Both the position numbers and the translations under genes were made by a program. Of a DNA stretch of 64,000 bases, positions 1 to 7,864 are shown piece by piece (the stretch's first letter is position 1; every line of letters begins with the position of its first letter). Source of the stretch: Dyadobacter fanqingshengii (lineage in GTDB: Bacteria; Bacteroidota; Bacteroidia; Cytophagales; Spirosomataceae); assembly GCF_023822005.2 (NCBI RefSeq), contig NZ_CP098806.1, forward strand, positions 1,798,001-1,862,000, read 5' to 3'. The notes beneath the pieces were generated by a model. It saw only the letters and a program-made list of their open reading frames with translations. It was not told where the DNA came from and searched no databases.

Positions 1-1965
1 TTGCTGCTGAGCCGGTTGTTGGCCGAAAACGATGAAAAAAATCTGAATGGAGAGCAGGTGGAATATGCAACGGTAATCCAATCGTCGGGCAACGGCTTGC
101 TAGGGCTGATCGATGAGATCCTTGATCTGTCCAAGATTGAAGCCGGAAAAATGGAGCTCGACTATGTGAGCGTTTCTGTGAAAGAAATAGTGGACGACTT
201 GAAAGGCCTGTTCAGTCCGATAGCGAGAGAAAAAGGGCTGGATTTCAAAATAAACATTGAAAACAGTGCTCCGCTCGTGATTGAAACGGATAAAATGCGC
301 CTGGAACAAATATTGAAAAATCTTATTTCCAATGCATTGAAATTCACCTCACAAGGTTCCGTTCAAATTGATATCCAACGCAAGCCGGGTATGGAGAATA
401 TGATCAGCTTTGTCGTCAGCGATACAGGCATAGGCGTAGCACCCGAGAAGCAGCAGCACATTTTTGAAGCGTTCCAGCAAGCCGACGGATCCACCAAGCG
501 AAAATATGGCGGAACCGGATTGGGATTGTCCATCAGCCGCGAGCTGGTTAAATTACTCGGCGGTGAGATTTCATTGACGAGTAAGCTGGATGAAGGCAGT
601 GTGTTTACGCTTTGTATTCCGATTGCGAAAGCATATAGCGCACAAGTCAGCGAGCAGCAGAATTACTTCCTGAACCATAACGAGGAATCGCTGAAGACAA
701 AACCGGAGGGCATTGATAAGCGATTTATCAGCACAGTAATTCCACAAAGCATCGACGACGACCGTGACAACATTGAAAGCGCGGACAAGACGATCCTGAT
801 CATTGAAGACGACACGACCTTTGCAAAATCATTGCTCGATTACACCCGGAAGCTGGGTTACAAAGGCATTGTTGCCGTAAGGGGCGATGAGGGTTTGGAA
901 CTTGCCCAAACATTTACGCCGATGGGTATTTTGCTGGACATTCAGCTTCCCATCATCAGCGGCTGGGACGTGATGGATGAATTAAAATCGCGCCCTGAAA
1001 CCAGGCATATTCCGGTGCACATTATGTCGTCGCACCGCATGAAAAATGAAAGTCTGCTCAAAGGTGCGGTCGACTTCATTGATAAGCCCGTTGCCTTCGA
1101 AAAGATGGAAGAGATTTTCAAAAAGATCGAATTCGTGGTGAACAGGCAGAGCAAAAAAGTGCTTATCGTTGAAGATAATTCCATGCACGCAAAAGCACTC
1201 GCCTACTATCTGTCGTCTTTCAACATTAATTCCCAACTGAAAAGCGATATTGGCGAAGGCCTGGAAACATTGCAGAACAACGAAGTGGACTGCGTGATCC
1301 TGGATATGGGCATACCCGATAAAAAAGCTTATGAAATGCTCGAAATGGCCAAAATGAATCCAGGCTTCGAGCATATCCCGATCATTGTATTTACCGGAAA
1401 AAGCCTTTCCATGACCGAAGAATTGCGTATAAAACAATACGCAGACTCCATCATCGTCAAAACGGCCCACTCCTACCAGCGCATGCTTGACGAAGTCTCG
1501 CTGTTCCTGCATGTGGTTGAGGAGAATAAAAAGTCGCCCCAGAAAATGTCGGACCGGCAGAAATTAGGAGGCCTGAGTGAAATATTGAAAGGCAAAACAG
1601 TCCTTATTGCGGACGATGATGTCCGAAATATTTTCTCGCTTTCAAAGTCTTTGGAAAACTTTAAAATGAATGTGTTGACTGCCCTTGACGGCAAAGAAGC
1701 ATTGCAGCGACTGGAGGAAAATCCGAATGTAGACGTGGTGTTGCTGGATATGATGATGCCACAAATGGATGGCTATGAAACCGCAAGGCGCATCCGGGAA
1801 AACCACAAATGGCGTAACCTTCCCGTCATTGCCGTAACCGCAAAAGCAATGACAGGCGACCGAGAAAAATGTATCAATGCGGGCGCATCCGACTATATTA
1901 CGAAGCCCGTGGACATCGATCAGCTGATGTCGCTGCTGCGTGTATGGCTTTATGAGAAATCCTGA
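1..1965 (+). CDS. Hybrid sensor histidine kinase, C-terminal part (three receiver domains)
   Basis: The gene is cut by the window start. The first residues are the end of a HisKA dimerisation helix (LSKIEAGK motif near residue 44), so the phospho-acceptor His and any sensor domain lie upstream. An HATPase_c domain follows, with N-box NLISNALKF near 108, G1 DTGIG near 141 and G2 GGTGLGL near 170. Three receiver domains come next, starting near residues 261, 383 and 531, with predicted phosphorylated Asp at 313, 435 and 583. The second receiver is the most degenerate (DMGIPD around its Asp). Such proteins relay phosphate from His to several Asp sites. The next gene, 11 bases on, is a stand-alone receiver very like the third domain, followed by cheR and cheB, so the four genes probably form one signalling operon. 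The signal sensed cannot be read from this fragment. Confidence 0.93.
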   Translation: MLLSRLLAENDEKNLNGEQVEYATVIQSSGNGLLGLIDEILDLSKIEAGKMELDYVSVSVKEIVDDLKGLFSPIAREKGLDFKINIENSAPLVIETDKMRLEQILKNLISNALKFTSQGSVQIDIQRKPGMENMISFVVSDTGIGVAPEKQQHIFEAFQQADGSTKRKYGGTGLGLSISRELVKLLGGEISLTSKLDEGSVFTLCIPIAKAYSAQVSEQQNYFLNHNEESLKTKPEGIDKRFISTVIPQSIDDDRDNIESADKTILIIEDDTTFAKSLLDYTRKLGYKGIVAVRGDEGLELAQTFTPMGILLDIQLPIISGWDVMDELKSRPETRHIPVHIMSSHRMKNESLLKGAVDFIDKPVAFEKMEEIFKKIEFVVNRQSKKVLIVEDNSMHAKALAYYLSSFNINSQLKSDIGEGLETLQNNEVDCVILDMGIPDKKAYEMLEMAKMNPGFEHIPIIVFTGKSLSMTEELRIKQYADSIIVKTAHSYQRMLDEVSLFLHVVEENKKSPQKMSDRQKLGGLSEILKGKTVLIADDDVRNIFSLSKSLENFKMNVLTALDGKEALQRLEENPNVDVVLLDMMMPQMDGYETARRIRENHKWRNLPVIAVTAKAMTGDREKCINAGASDYITKPVDIDQLMSLLRVWLYEKS

Positions 1966-1976
1966 AAACCCTTCCT

Positions 1977-2342
1977 ATGAATAAGAAAAAAGTGCTGATT
2001 ATCGACGATGACGCGCGAAACATTTTTGCGCTGAAAGCGACCTTAAAAGCAAAGTCATACGACTGTATTTCGTGCAGCGGCGCAACAGAGGCCTTGGATT
2101 TGCTAAGAACGGGTGAAACCGTCGACGCGATTCTGATTGACATGATGATGCCCGAAATGGATGGCTATGATGCCATTCCGCTGATCAAAAAAATAGACAG
2201 CAGACAAAATACACCGGTGTACGCAGTTACCGCGCAGGCCATGGTGGGCGACCGTGAAAAATGCCTCCGGGCAGGCGCGGACGAATACATTTCGAAGCCG
2301 ATCGACGTCGAAAAATTGTTGCAGCTTTTAAAAGACATATAG
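1977..2342 (+). CDS. Stand-alone response regulator (CheY-like receiver)
   Basis: This 121-residue protein is a single receiver domain with no output domain. The acidic pocket is at residues 10-12 (DDD), the phospho-acceptor is Asp55 in the DMMMPEMDG motif, and the conserved Lys is in SKPID near the C-terminus. It closely resembles the third receiver of the preceding hybrid kinase (shared ARNIF/VRNIF, DMMMP and GDREKC..AGA stretches), which suggests duplication from that domain or a shared phosphodonor. It starts 11 bases after the kinase stop and ends 5 bases before cheR. It probably acts as a diffusible phospho-relay partner or protein-interaction switch. Its target cannot be named from sequence. 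Confidence 0.93.
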   Translation: MNKKKVLIIDDDARNIFALKATLKAKSYDCISCSGATEALDLLRTGETVDAILIDMMMPEMDGYDAIPLIKKIDSRQNTPVYAVTAQAMVGDREKCLRAGADEYISKPIDVEKLLQLLKDI

Positions 2343-2347
2343 TAAAA

Positions 2348-3157
2348 ATGATTGAGGACGAGGATGTTGAACTGCTGCTTACCGACCTGCTGGACATTTA
2401 TGGGTATGACTTTACCAGCTATTCCAAGGCGTCCCTGAAAAGGCGCATTGTACGACTTGTCTCTATTGATAAGTTTCCAAGCTTTGCGGAATTTCGTTAC
2501 AAGGTCAGGACCGATGAAAATTACCTGAAAAGGTTTGTAGAGGAAATCACGGTGAATGTTACAGAAATGTTCCGCGACCCTTCTTTCTATAAGTCTTTGC
2601 GCGATGATATCCTTCCTGTGCTGGGGACGAAGCCATTTATCAGGATATGGCATGCGGGCTGCTCCACGGGTGAAGAAGTTTTTTCTATGGCTATTTTGCT
2701 GAAAGAAGCCGGCTTACTGCGGAAATCGCTGCTGTATGCCACGGACCTCAATCCAAGTGTCCTGGAAAAAGTGCGTAAAGGCATTTTTCCCTTGCAGCAA
2801 ATGAAGCAATACTCAGAAAGCTACATTGAATCAGGTGGGTTGAAGGACTTTTCTGAGTATTATACAGCCAATTACGGCCAGGCGAAATTCAATAAAGAGC
2901 TTTCGGAAAAGATCATTATTTCAACACATAACCTGGTTTCTGACAGCTCGTTTAATGAATTTGACCTTATACTGTGCAGGAATGTGCTTATCTATTTTGA
3001 CAAAGACTTGCAGGACAGGGTGTTGAAGCTTTTCGACGCCAGCCTGGGCACGCTTGGTTACCTGGCATTGGGCACGAAGGAAACACTCAAATTTTCGGTG
3101 ATACAAAACAAGTTCAGGCAGCTTAACCGGGAAAAAATATGGAAGAAAATCATGTAA
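2348..3157 (+). CDS. cheR: CheR-type protein-glutamate O-methyltransferase
   Basis: The protein is 269 residues. An N-terminal helical CheR domain (about 5-70) ends in NVTEMFRD, and a SAM-binding methyltransferase domain follows (HAGCSTGEE motif near 105; FDLILCRNVLIYFD near 215). CheR enzymes transfer methyl groups from SAM to glutamates of chemoreceptors. No receptor gene is visible here; the neighbours are a hybrid kinase, a receiver and cheB. I chose ATG 2348 because it comes right after the previous stop. An upstream in-frame start at 2261 would overlap the receiver gene and add a stretch that does not look like CheR. The end overlaps cheB by 19 bases, suggesting coupled translation. Confidence 0.92.
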   Translation: MIEDEDVELLLTDLLDIYGYDFTSYSKASLKRRIVRLVSIDKFPSFAEFRYKVRTDENYLKRFVEEITVNVTEMFRDPSFYKSLRDDILPVLGTKPFIRIWHAGCSTGEEVFSMAILLKEAGLLRKSLLYATDLNPSVLEKVRKGIFPLQQMKQYSESYIESGGLKDFSEYYTANYGQAKFNKELSEKIIISTHNLVSDSSFNEFDLILCRNVLIYFDKDLQDRVLKLFDASLGTLGYLALGTKETLKFSVIQNKFRQLNREKIWKKIM

Positions 3158-3720
3158 CAAAGCCAGTGAAAGCACTGGTAATCGGAGGATCTGCCGGGAG
3201 CCTGCAAGTGCTCTTCAGCCTGCTGCCGTTGTTGCAGAATAACTTGCCTTTTGCCATCATCGTGGTGCTGCACCGCCGCCATTCCGCCGACTCGTCCCTG
3301 TCGGATTTGCTTTCTACCAAATCCTTATCACCCACACATGAAGTGGAAGATAAGGATGTGATCCGTCCGGGACACATTTACCTGGCACCGGCAGATTATC
3401 ATTTGCTGATCGAAAAACAAGAGAGCTTCTCACTGGATTATTCAGAAAAGATCAATTTCAGCCGTCCGAGCATTGATGTCACTTTCGAGTCAGCCGCGGA
3501 GGTGTATGGACCTTCCCTGGTGGCGCTGCTACTGTCCGGTGCAAATGAAGACGGGACAAAAGGCCTTTCCCAGGTGAAAAAAGCGGGCGGCATCACCATT
3601 GTACAGAATCCCGATACGGCCCAGATGCCATATATGCCGTATTATGCCATGATGCACACCGTAATCGATCACGTTCTGGACGTCCCGCAAATGTCGCATT
3701 ACATTAATAATCTGCGCTGA
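3139..3720 (+). CDS. cheB: CheB-type methylesterase without receiver domain
   Basis: This 193-residue protein is a bare CheB catalytic domain. The likely catalytic triad is Ser18 (GGSAGS), His45 (VLHRRHS) and Asp138 (SGANEDG). Classical CheB is about 350 residues with an N-terminal receiver that controls the esterase; that receiver is absent. CheB removes methyl groups from, or deamidates, receptor glutamates, opposing CheR. The gene begins inside the 3' end of cheR. Such CheR/CheB domain pairs also occur in non-chemotactic signalling proteins, and the hybrid-kinase context with no cheA, cheW or receptor points that way. Regulation may come from the free receiver encoded upstream. Confidence 0.9.
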   Translation: MEENHVTKPVKALVIGGSAGSLQVLFSLLPLLQNNLPFAIIVVLHRRHSADSSLSDLLSTKSLSPTHEVEDKDVIRPGHIYLAPADYHLLIEKQESFSLDYSEKINFSRPSIDVTFESAAEVYGPSLVALLLSGANEDGTKGLSQVKKAGGITIVQNPDTAQMPYMPYYAMMHTVIDHVLDVPQMSHYINNLR

Positions 3721-3858
3721 CTGATTCCGGGTGCCTCGACGTCAAAATCAAGCATAGTTTTTTAGACAATCGTTGATCAGTGCCATAAAACATACCATCA
3801 GTCTTTCTTTCTGAGCTGATTTTTGGCGAAATTTGTCGTAATTCAAAACTTCGATGCC

Positions 3859-4242
3859 ATGGCAAAGCCAAGTAAATTATATAGCGTTCTTTTTAACAAA
3901 TGTCCCAGATGCGGTGTGGGTGATTTTTTCATTTCAAAAAGCGCCTACAATCTCAAAAACTTTGATAAAATGAATAAGCGCTGTCCGCATTGCGGGGAGA
4001 ATCTGGTTCCCGAACCGGGTTTTTACCAGGGTGCGTTATACATGAGCTATTCGTTTTATGTTGCCTTTATGGTGATTTACTTTCTGATCTTCGTTAACTT
4101 TTTTGAGCCGTATCTGGATTATTTTTTAATGTCCATCATTCCGGTGCTCATTATTTTAACTCCCTATTTTTACCGGCTCGCGCGTAGGTCGTGGCTGGCA
4201 TTGTTCATTAAACCACAGGACCAGGAAGCGGTTAAGCATTAA
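3859..4242 (+). CDS. DUF983 family membrane protein
   Basis: A 127-residue protein with two CxxC pairs near the N-terminus (CPRCG and CPHCG), typical of a small zinc ribbon, followed by two strongly hydrophobic segments (about residues 63-83 and 88-108). This order matches the DUF983 family, which is common in Bacteroidota and Alphaproteobacteria and has no established function. I prefer ATG 3859, whose product starts MAKPSKLYSV. A TTG at 3823 would add 12 residues. The gene converges with the AraC gene, the two stops overlapping by 4 bases. The preceding 138 bases hold no other gene. Confidence 0.85.
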   Translation: MAKPSKLYSVLFNKCPRCGVGDFFISKSAYNLKNFDKMNKRCPHCGENLVPEPGFYQGALYMSYSFYVAFMVIYFLIFVNFFEPYLDYFLMSIIPVLIILTPYFYRLARRSWLALFIKPQDQEAVKH

Positions 4243-5123
4243 GGCTTAGCAGATTGATTGGCAGATTTCGCCCGGAAGACCTCGGGCGTAACGCCTGTTT
4301 CTTTCTTGAAAAAACGGGTAAAGTAAGAATTATCATTAAAATTCAGCTTGTAAGCAATTTCAGATACAGTAAAATCCAGATTGATAAGCAACCGCTTCGC
4401 TTCCAGCACAATTCTGTTCCTGATTACCGCGCCGGCCTGCAAGCTCAGATGCTCCTTGCAAAGCGCATTGAGGTGATTCGGCGTAACATGCAGTAATTCA
4501 GCATATTCACCCGGTTGTTTTAATGTCGTAAAATTCTTTTCAATCAATTTTTGAAAGTTCCTGATGAGCGGGTTCTTCTGGTTCTGAGCATTAGGTTTTT
4601 TATGTTGCGCATTGCTTTGTTCCAACAGCAGGAAAATGTGCAGGAGTAAAACGCGGATAATATCTTCCCGAAATTTCGTTTTCCCGGTTTGCAACAGCAG
4701 CTCTTCAAAAAGCCCGGCAATGTTTGGCTGGATTTCTTTCGCAACGGCAACCACACTATTTGAACTGTCTCCGTCGAAAAATGAAAAAGAGTCGAGATAA
4801 TCGGGTTTCAGCAGGAACGAGCGAAAAAATGCCTCTGAAAAGTTGACCACATATCCCTTCATTTCTCCTTCAAAATCCCACGAATGCACCTGGCCCGGAA
4901 TCATAAAATAGATCTGAAACGGGTGCACACTGAAAAGATTGAAGTCAATGGTATGGAACCCGCCACCTTGCGTAAAAAACACCAAATGGTAAAAGTTATG
5001 CCGGTGTGGGAACACCAAATTCTGATGTTCATTTAAATAATGCTCAAAGCGGCTGATCATTACATCATCCTCCCTGTATTCGGAAAGCGGACCAATATCA
5101 AGCCTGGGAAACGTCGTCTGCAT
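4239..5123 (-). CDS. AraC family transcriptional regulator
   Basis: The 294-residue protein has an N-terminal cupin-like ligand-binding half (PHRHNFYHLVFFTQG near residue 40, IPGQVHSW near 75) and a C-terminal pair of helix-turn-helix motifs (about 195-285) ending in the AraC signature VSEIAYKLNFNDNSYFTRFFKKETGVTPEVFR. I chose ATG 5123 because the upstream extension has no family resemblance. The start overlaps the end of the GH1-like gene by 26 bases on the same strand, so it is probably the last gene of the glycosyltransferase/hydrolase operon. It may sense a sugar or phenolic ligand and control this operon; that is inference. Confidence 0.9.
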   Translation of the reverse strand: MQTTFPRLDIGPLSEYREDDVMISRFEHYLNEHQNLVFPHRHNFYHLVFFTQGGGFHTIDFNLFSVHPFQIYFMIPGQVHSWDFEGEMKGYVVNFSEAFFRSFLLKPDYLDSFSFFDGDSSNSVVAVAKEIQPNIAGLFEELLLQTGKTKFREDIIRVLLLHIFLLLEQSNAQHKKPNAQNQKNPLIRNFQKLIEKNFTTLKQPGEYAELLHVTPNHLNALCKEHLSLQAGAVIRNRIVLEAKRLLINLDFTVSEIAYKLNFNDNSYFTRFFKKETGVTPEVFRAKSANQSAKP

Positions 5124-6393
5124 GCGAAAATATATCTGACATAATCTTGCCCGGCAATTTAGCAATATAGTCCAATATTGATGTTCGCTCTTTCCGTTTA
5201 TATGAATGCTGGTTTTGCGCCGTAGGCAGGATTTGCTGTAAGTTGGCCTGCCCATACAGCAAAGCGTTAGCGGCTGGCTCATTCAGCACGCGGCCACTCA
5301 CAAGTGCCAAAGGATCCGCATCCCATATCCCCGAATGATGCCAGTTCGTAAGGTCATCCCAGTCGGGCCGGTCGATCACTGGATAATAACAAACACCCCA
5401 TAACGGAACGCCTTCGCGGACAAGCTTGCAACTTTCTTCGGCCACCATATTGATCCAAACCGGCCTGTCTTCCAGCGGATGGCTGGTTTCGCTTAAAACC
5501 ACCGGTACGTCATACCGCATGTGCGCTTCCAGCAATAGATCGGATAAGCTGCGCAATCTCGGATCAGGAACGGGATCATTCCAGCCCATATAAAAATGCG
5601 ATTCCGCAACCCATTGATTATTATAATAGTAATTAAAACCAAGCATATCCAGATATTCAGGCTTCCCTCCAAGTTCCGGGCAGATCTTGCCGCATAACAT
5701 GTCCATGGCCTGATATTGCAGATCATGCGCTGCTTTCGCGAGCAATATTTCCTCGGTGCTTGCGCCAAATTCGGGAACAACATTGATCAATGGTTCCGTG
5801 GTCAGGATTCGGATGCGCGGATCGTACGCTTTGAGCGCCTCTACACCCGCAATGTAGGCACGCATGAGCGCATACTTCATTTCCCATCCATTGTTTTTGC
5901 AATAGGGCGCAGTTCCGGCTGCATCACCCGCCAGCCATGAGATAAAGCCAACCTCATTGATAGGTGTTACAATGAGGGGCGTTTCGGGTGATAAGTGATT
6001 ATAGAAAAAAGCAAAAGCCTTGCAAAGCGCCACAAACCGTTTCGTGAAGTGGGGATGCAAAGGATTAAGATCAGATGGATAACCAAAATGACAAATATCC
6101 CATATCTGCTGGATTTCGCATTTTTTTGCAGCCAGCATCATACGCTTTACTGCACTGAAATCATATTTGTACGGCTCATATTCAACCTGGCTCCACCTGA
6201 TCCCTTCCCGCACCGTAGCAATGTTGAATTGCTTCAACATCCGGTAATCGTCCTCAATAAATTCCAGGTGACCGGTAGCGTTCAGCAGGTCAACGCGGTC
6301 ACCGTGGAAATTGAGCTGGTCCGCACATTCGAACCCGCCCATCCAAAAAGTTTTAAATGGGTTGCTGACCACCTGGCTATCGAGACGGCTCAT
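5098..6393 (-). CDS. GH1-like (clan GH-A) glycoside hydrolase
   Basis: The 431-residue protein has a (beta/alpha)8 pattern related to family 1 beta-glucosidases. Early residues FWMGGFECADQ resemble the GH1 FxxGxxTxxxQ start. The likely acid/base Glu147 sits in TPINEVGF, and the likely nucleophile Glu is in VVLSETSH near residue 315. The C-terminal 45 residues after the barrel are variable. No signal peptide is visible, so it is probably cytoplasmic. Its ATG overlaps the stop of the upstream glycosyltransferase by 4 bases, a typical coupled arrangement. This implies the two act on the same glycan or glycoside. It is clearly divergent from characterised beta-glucosidases and the substrate is unknown. 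Confidence 0.82.
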   Translation of the reverse strand: MSRLDSQVVSNPFKTFWMGGFECADQLNFHGDRVDLLNATGHLEFIEDDYRMLKQFNIATVREGIRWSQVEYEPYKYDFSAVKRMMLAAKKCEIQQIWDICHFGYPSDLNPLHPHFTKRFVALCKAFAFFYNHLSPETPLIVTPINEVGFISWLAGDAAGTAPYCKNNGWEMKYALMRAYIAGVEALKAYDPRIRILTTEPLINVVPEFGASTEEILLAKAAHDLQYQAMDMLCGKICPELGGKPEYLDMLGFNYYYNNQWVAESHFYMGWNDPVPDPRLRSLSDLLLEAHMRYDVPVVLSETSHPLEDRPVWINMVAEESCKLVREGVPLWGVCYYPVIDRPDWDDLTNWHHSGIWDADPLALVSGRVLNEPAANALLYGQANLQQILPTAQNQHSYKRKERTSILDYIAKLPGKIMSDIFSHADDVSQA

Positions 6394-7631
6394 TGTTCAT
6401 TCTGCAATTTGGAGACTGTGTGCGTTGGCATCGCCACAACTTTCCTGTTCCGGTATGCAGATGACATGTAGTCTGTCATATCAGCGCAGGTAAGGTCCCA
6501 TGAATTGGTTAGCAAAAATTTATCGACGCTGCTAAGCCATCCTTTTTTATCGCTCATTTTAAGCCAGTAAGCAATCGCCTCAATAAAATCGCTGCCGTTT
6601 TTTCCAATTGAAACCAATTTGTTTTTCCCGTAGGGATTAACAACGTCGCGGATCGGTGTTGAAACAACAGGCTTGCCTGCGCACAAATACTCAGGCGTCT
6701 TGGTCGGGCTAATAAAACGCGTGGATTCATTAAGCAAAAACGGCACCATAGCAACGTCCCAGCCCGAAAGATACGCCGGTAACTGTGCATAGGATTTTGC
6801 TCCCAGATAATGAATGTTACTTCCCTGAGGCAGTGTTTTCGGGTCAATTTTTACAATCGGTCCTATTAACACAATGTTCCAGTCCGGACGTTTCACAGCA
6901 ATTTCCCTGATCAGCTCAATATCAAAGCGCTCATCGATCACGCCATAAAAACCAATTTTCGGTCCTTTAATAACGGCCTGATCTGCGGGTTCAGAGTTTT
7001 GCTTCCTGGCCTGGCCGAAATGCTTCTTGTCAATGCTGCTCGGAAACGGATGAATGTTTGGGTGCAGATTTTTCTTTGACTCAAAAAGTGAATGTCCGCC
7101 TGTAAAAACAATGTCTGCTTTGGTCAGCAAATTCTTTTCCAGGGATTTTAATTTTTCCGGAGCAAATTTAAATGCCGACAATTCGTCCATGCAGTCATAG
7201 ACAGTCAGTCCCGGCGACAAGTGCGATGAAAATTCCAGCGCCATCGGCGTGTAATACCAGAAAATAAACTCGTCCAGTTTTTTGTTTACAAAAAACACCC
7301 TGATCAGTTCACGCAATTGGGCATTGACTTCACTTTTTGTGAGGCCATCCGCCAGATGCGGAACACAGACCCATAGATCGGGAAGCCGCTGAGAAAACGT
7401 AAGGTAAGGAACGTCCGTTTTCCCAAAAATGGGTTCTTCCAGAAAATAAACCGCTGCAATGTCTGAAAAGCGCGTTAACAAATGCTGCGGACGCTGGTAA
7501 ACAAAATCCCACCTGAGGTGAGAAAAACAAAGCAGGTTTTTGGGGAGCAAATCTGGCTCGCCGCTTCCTGACAGGTTTAAACGCTGCAATTGATTTGTTG
7601 AAAAATCGTTGCTGATTGGTGTATCGATCAT
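6390..7631 (-). CDS. GT4-like glycosyltransferase
   Basis: The 413-residue protein has a GT-B glycosyltransferase layout. The N-terminal half includes LLCFSHLRWDFVYQRPQHL, a stretch shared by many TuaH-like transferases. The C-terminal half has a nucleotide-sugar-binding region (IGFYGVIDERFD near 225; LGAKSYAQLPAYLSGWDVAMVPF; then SPTKTPEYLCAGKPVVST, containing the ExxxxGxP element). I prefer ATG 7631. A start at 7673 would add 14 residues of poor quality. The gene is the first of a three-gene minus-strand operon (transferase, GH1-like hydrolase, AraC regulator). It probably transfers a sugar to a surface glycan or small molecule; donor and acceptor are unknown. Confidence 0.86.
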   Translation of the reverse strand: MIDTPISNDFSTNQLQRLNLSGSGEPDLLPKNLLCFSHLRWDFVYQRPQHLLTRFSDIAAVYFLEEPIFGKTDVPYLTFSQRLPDLWVCVPHLADGLTKSEVNAQLRELIRVFFVNKKLDEFIFWYYTPMALEFSSHLSPGLTVYDCMDELSAFKFAPEKLKSLEKNLLTKADIVFTGGHSLFESKKNLHPNIHPFPSSIDKKHFGQARKQNSEPADQAVIKGPKIGFYGVIDERFDIELIREIAVKRPDWNIVLIGPIVKIDPKTLPQGSNIHYLGAKSYAQLPAYLSGWDVAMVPFLLNESTRFISPTKTPEYLCAGKPVVSTPIRDVVNPYGKNKLVSIGKNGSDFIEAIAYWLKMSDKKGWLSSVDKFLLTNSWDLTCADMTDYMSSAYRNRKVVAMPTHTVSKLQNEQ

Positions 7632-7864
7632 TACGTTAATATGAATGTTGATGAATGTTCGACCCGCTTCCAATTTCTGTAAAATCTCAGTGCTTGAAAC
7701 GGATCAATTTCAGGCCGTCCTATAAATTACTATGCCAGACGCTTCCTGCGAAATTAGGACAATCACAAAACGGAACGCATAACAATATACGCAACTGGGC
7801 TTCCAACGCAGGATAATTTGATTTTTCTCTGTAATATTAGGGTAGCAAAACGAATCCTTTGCCA

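Noticed and set aside
982..1512. 176-codon minus-strand ORF
   Set aside because: It lies fully inside the hybrid kinase and looks like a codon-bias shadow.
2261..2347. Upstream in-frame extension of cheR
   Set aside because: It overlaps the receiver gene and the sequence is unlike CheR.
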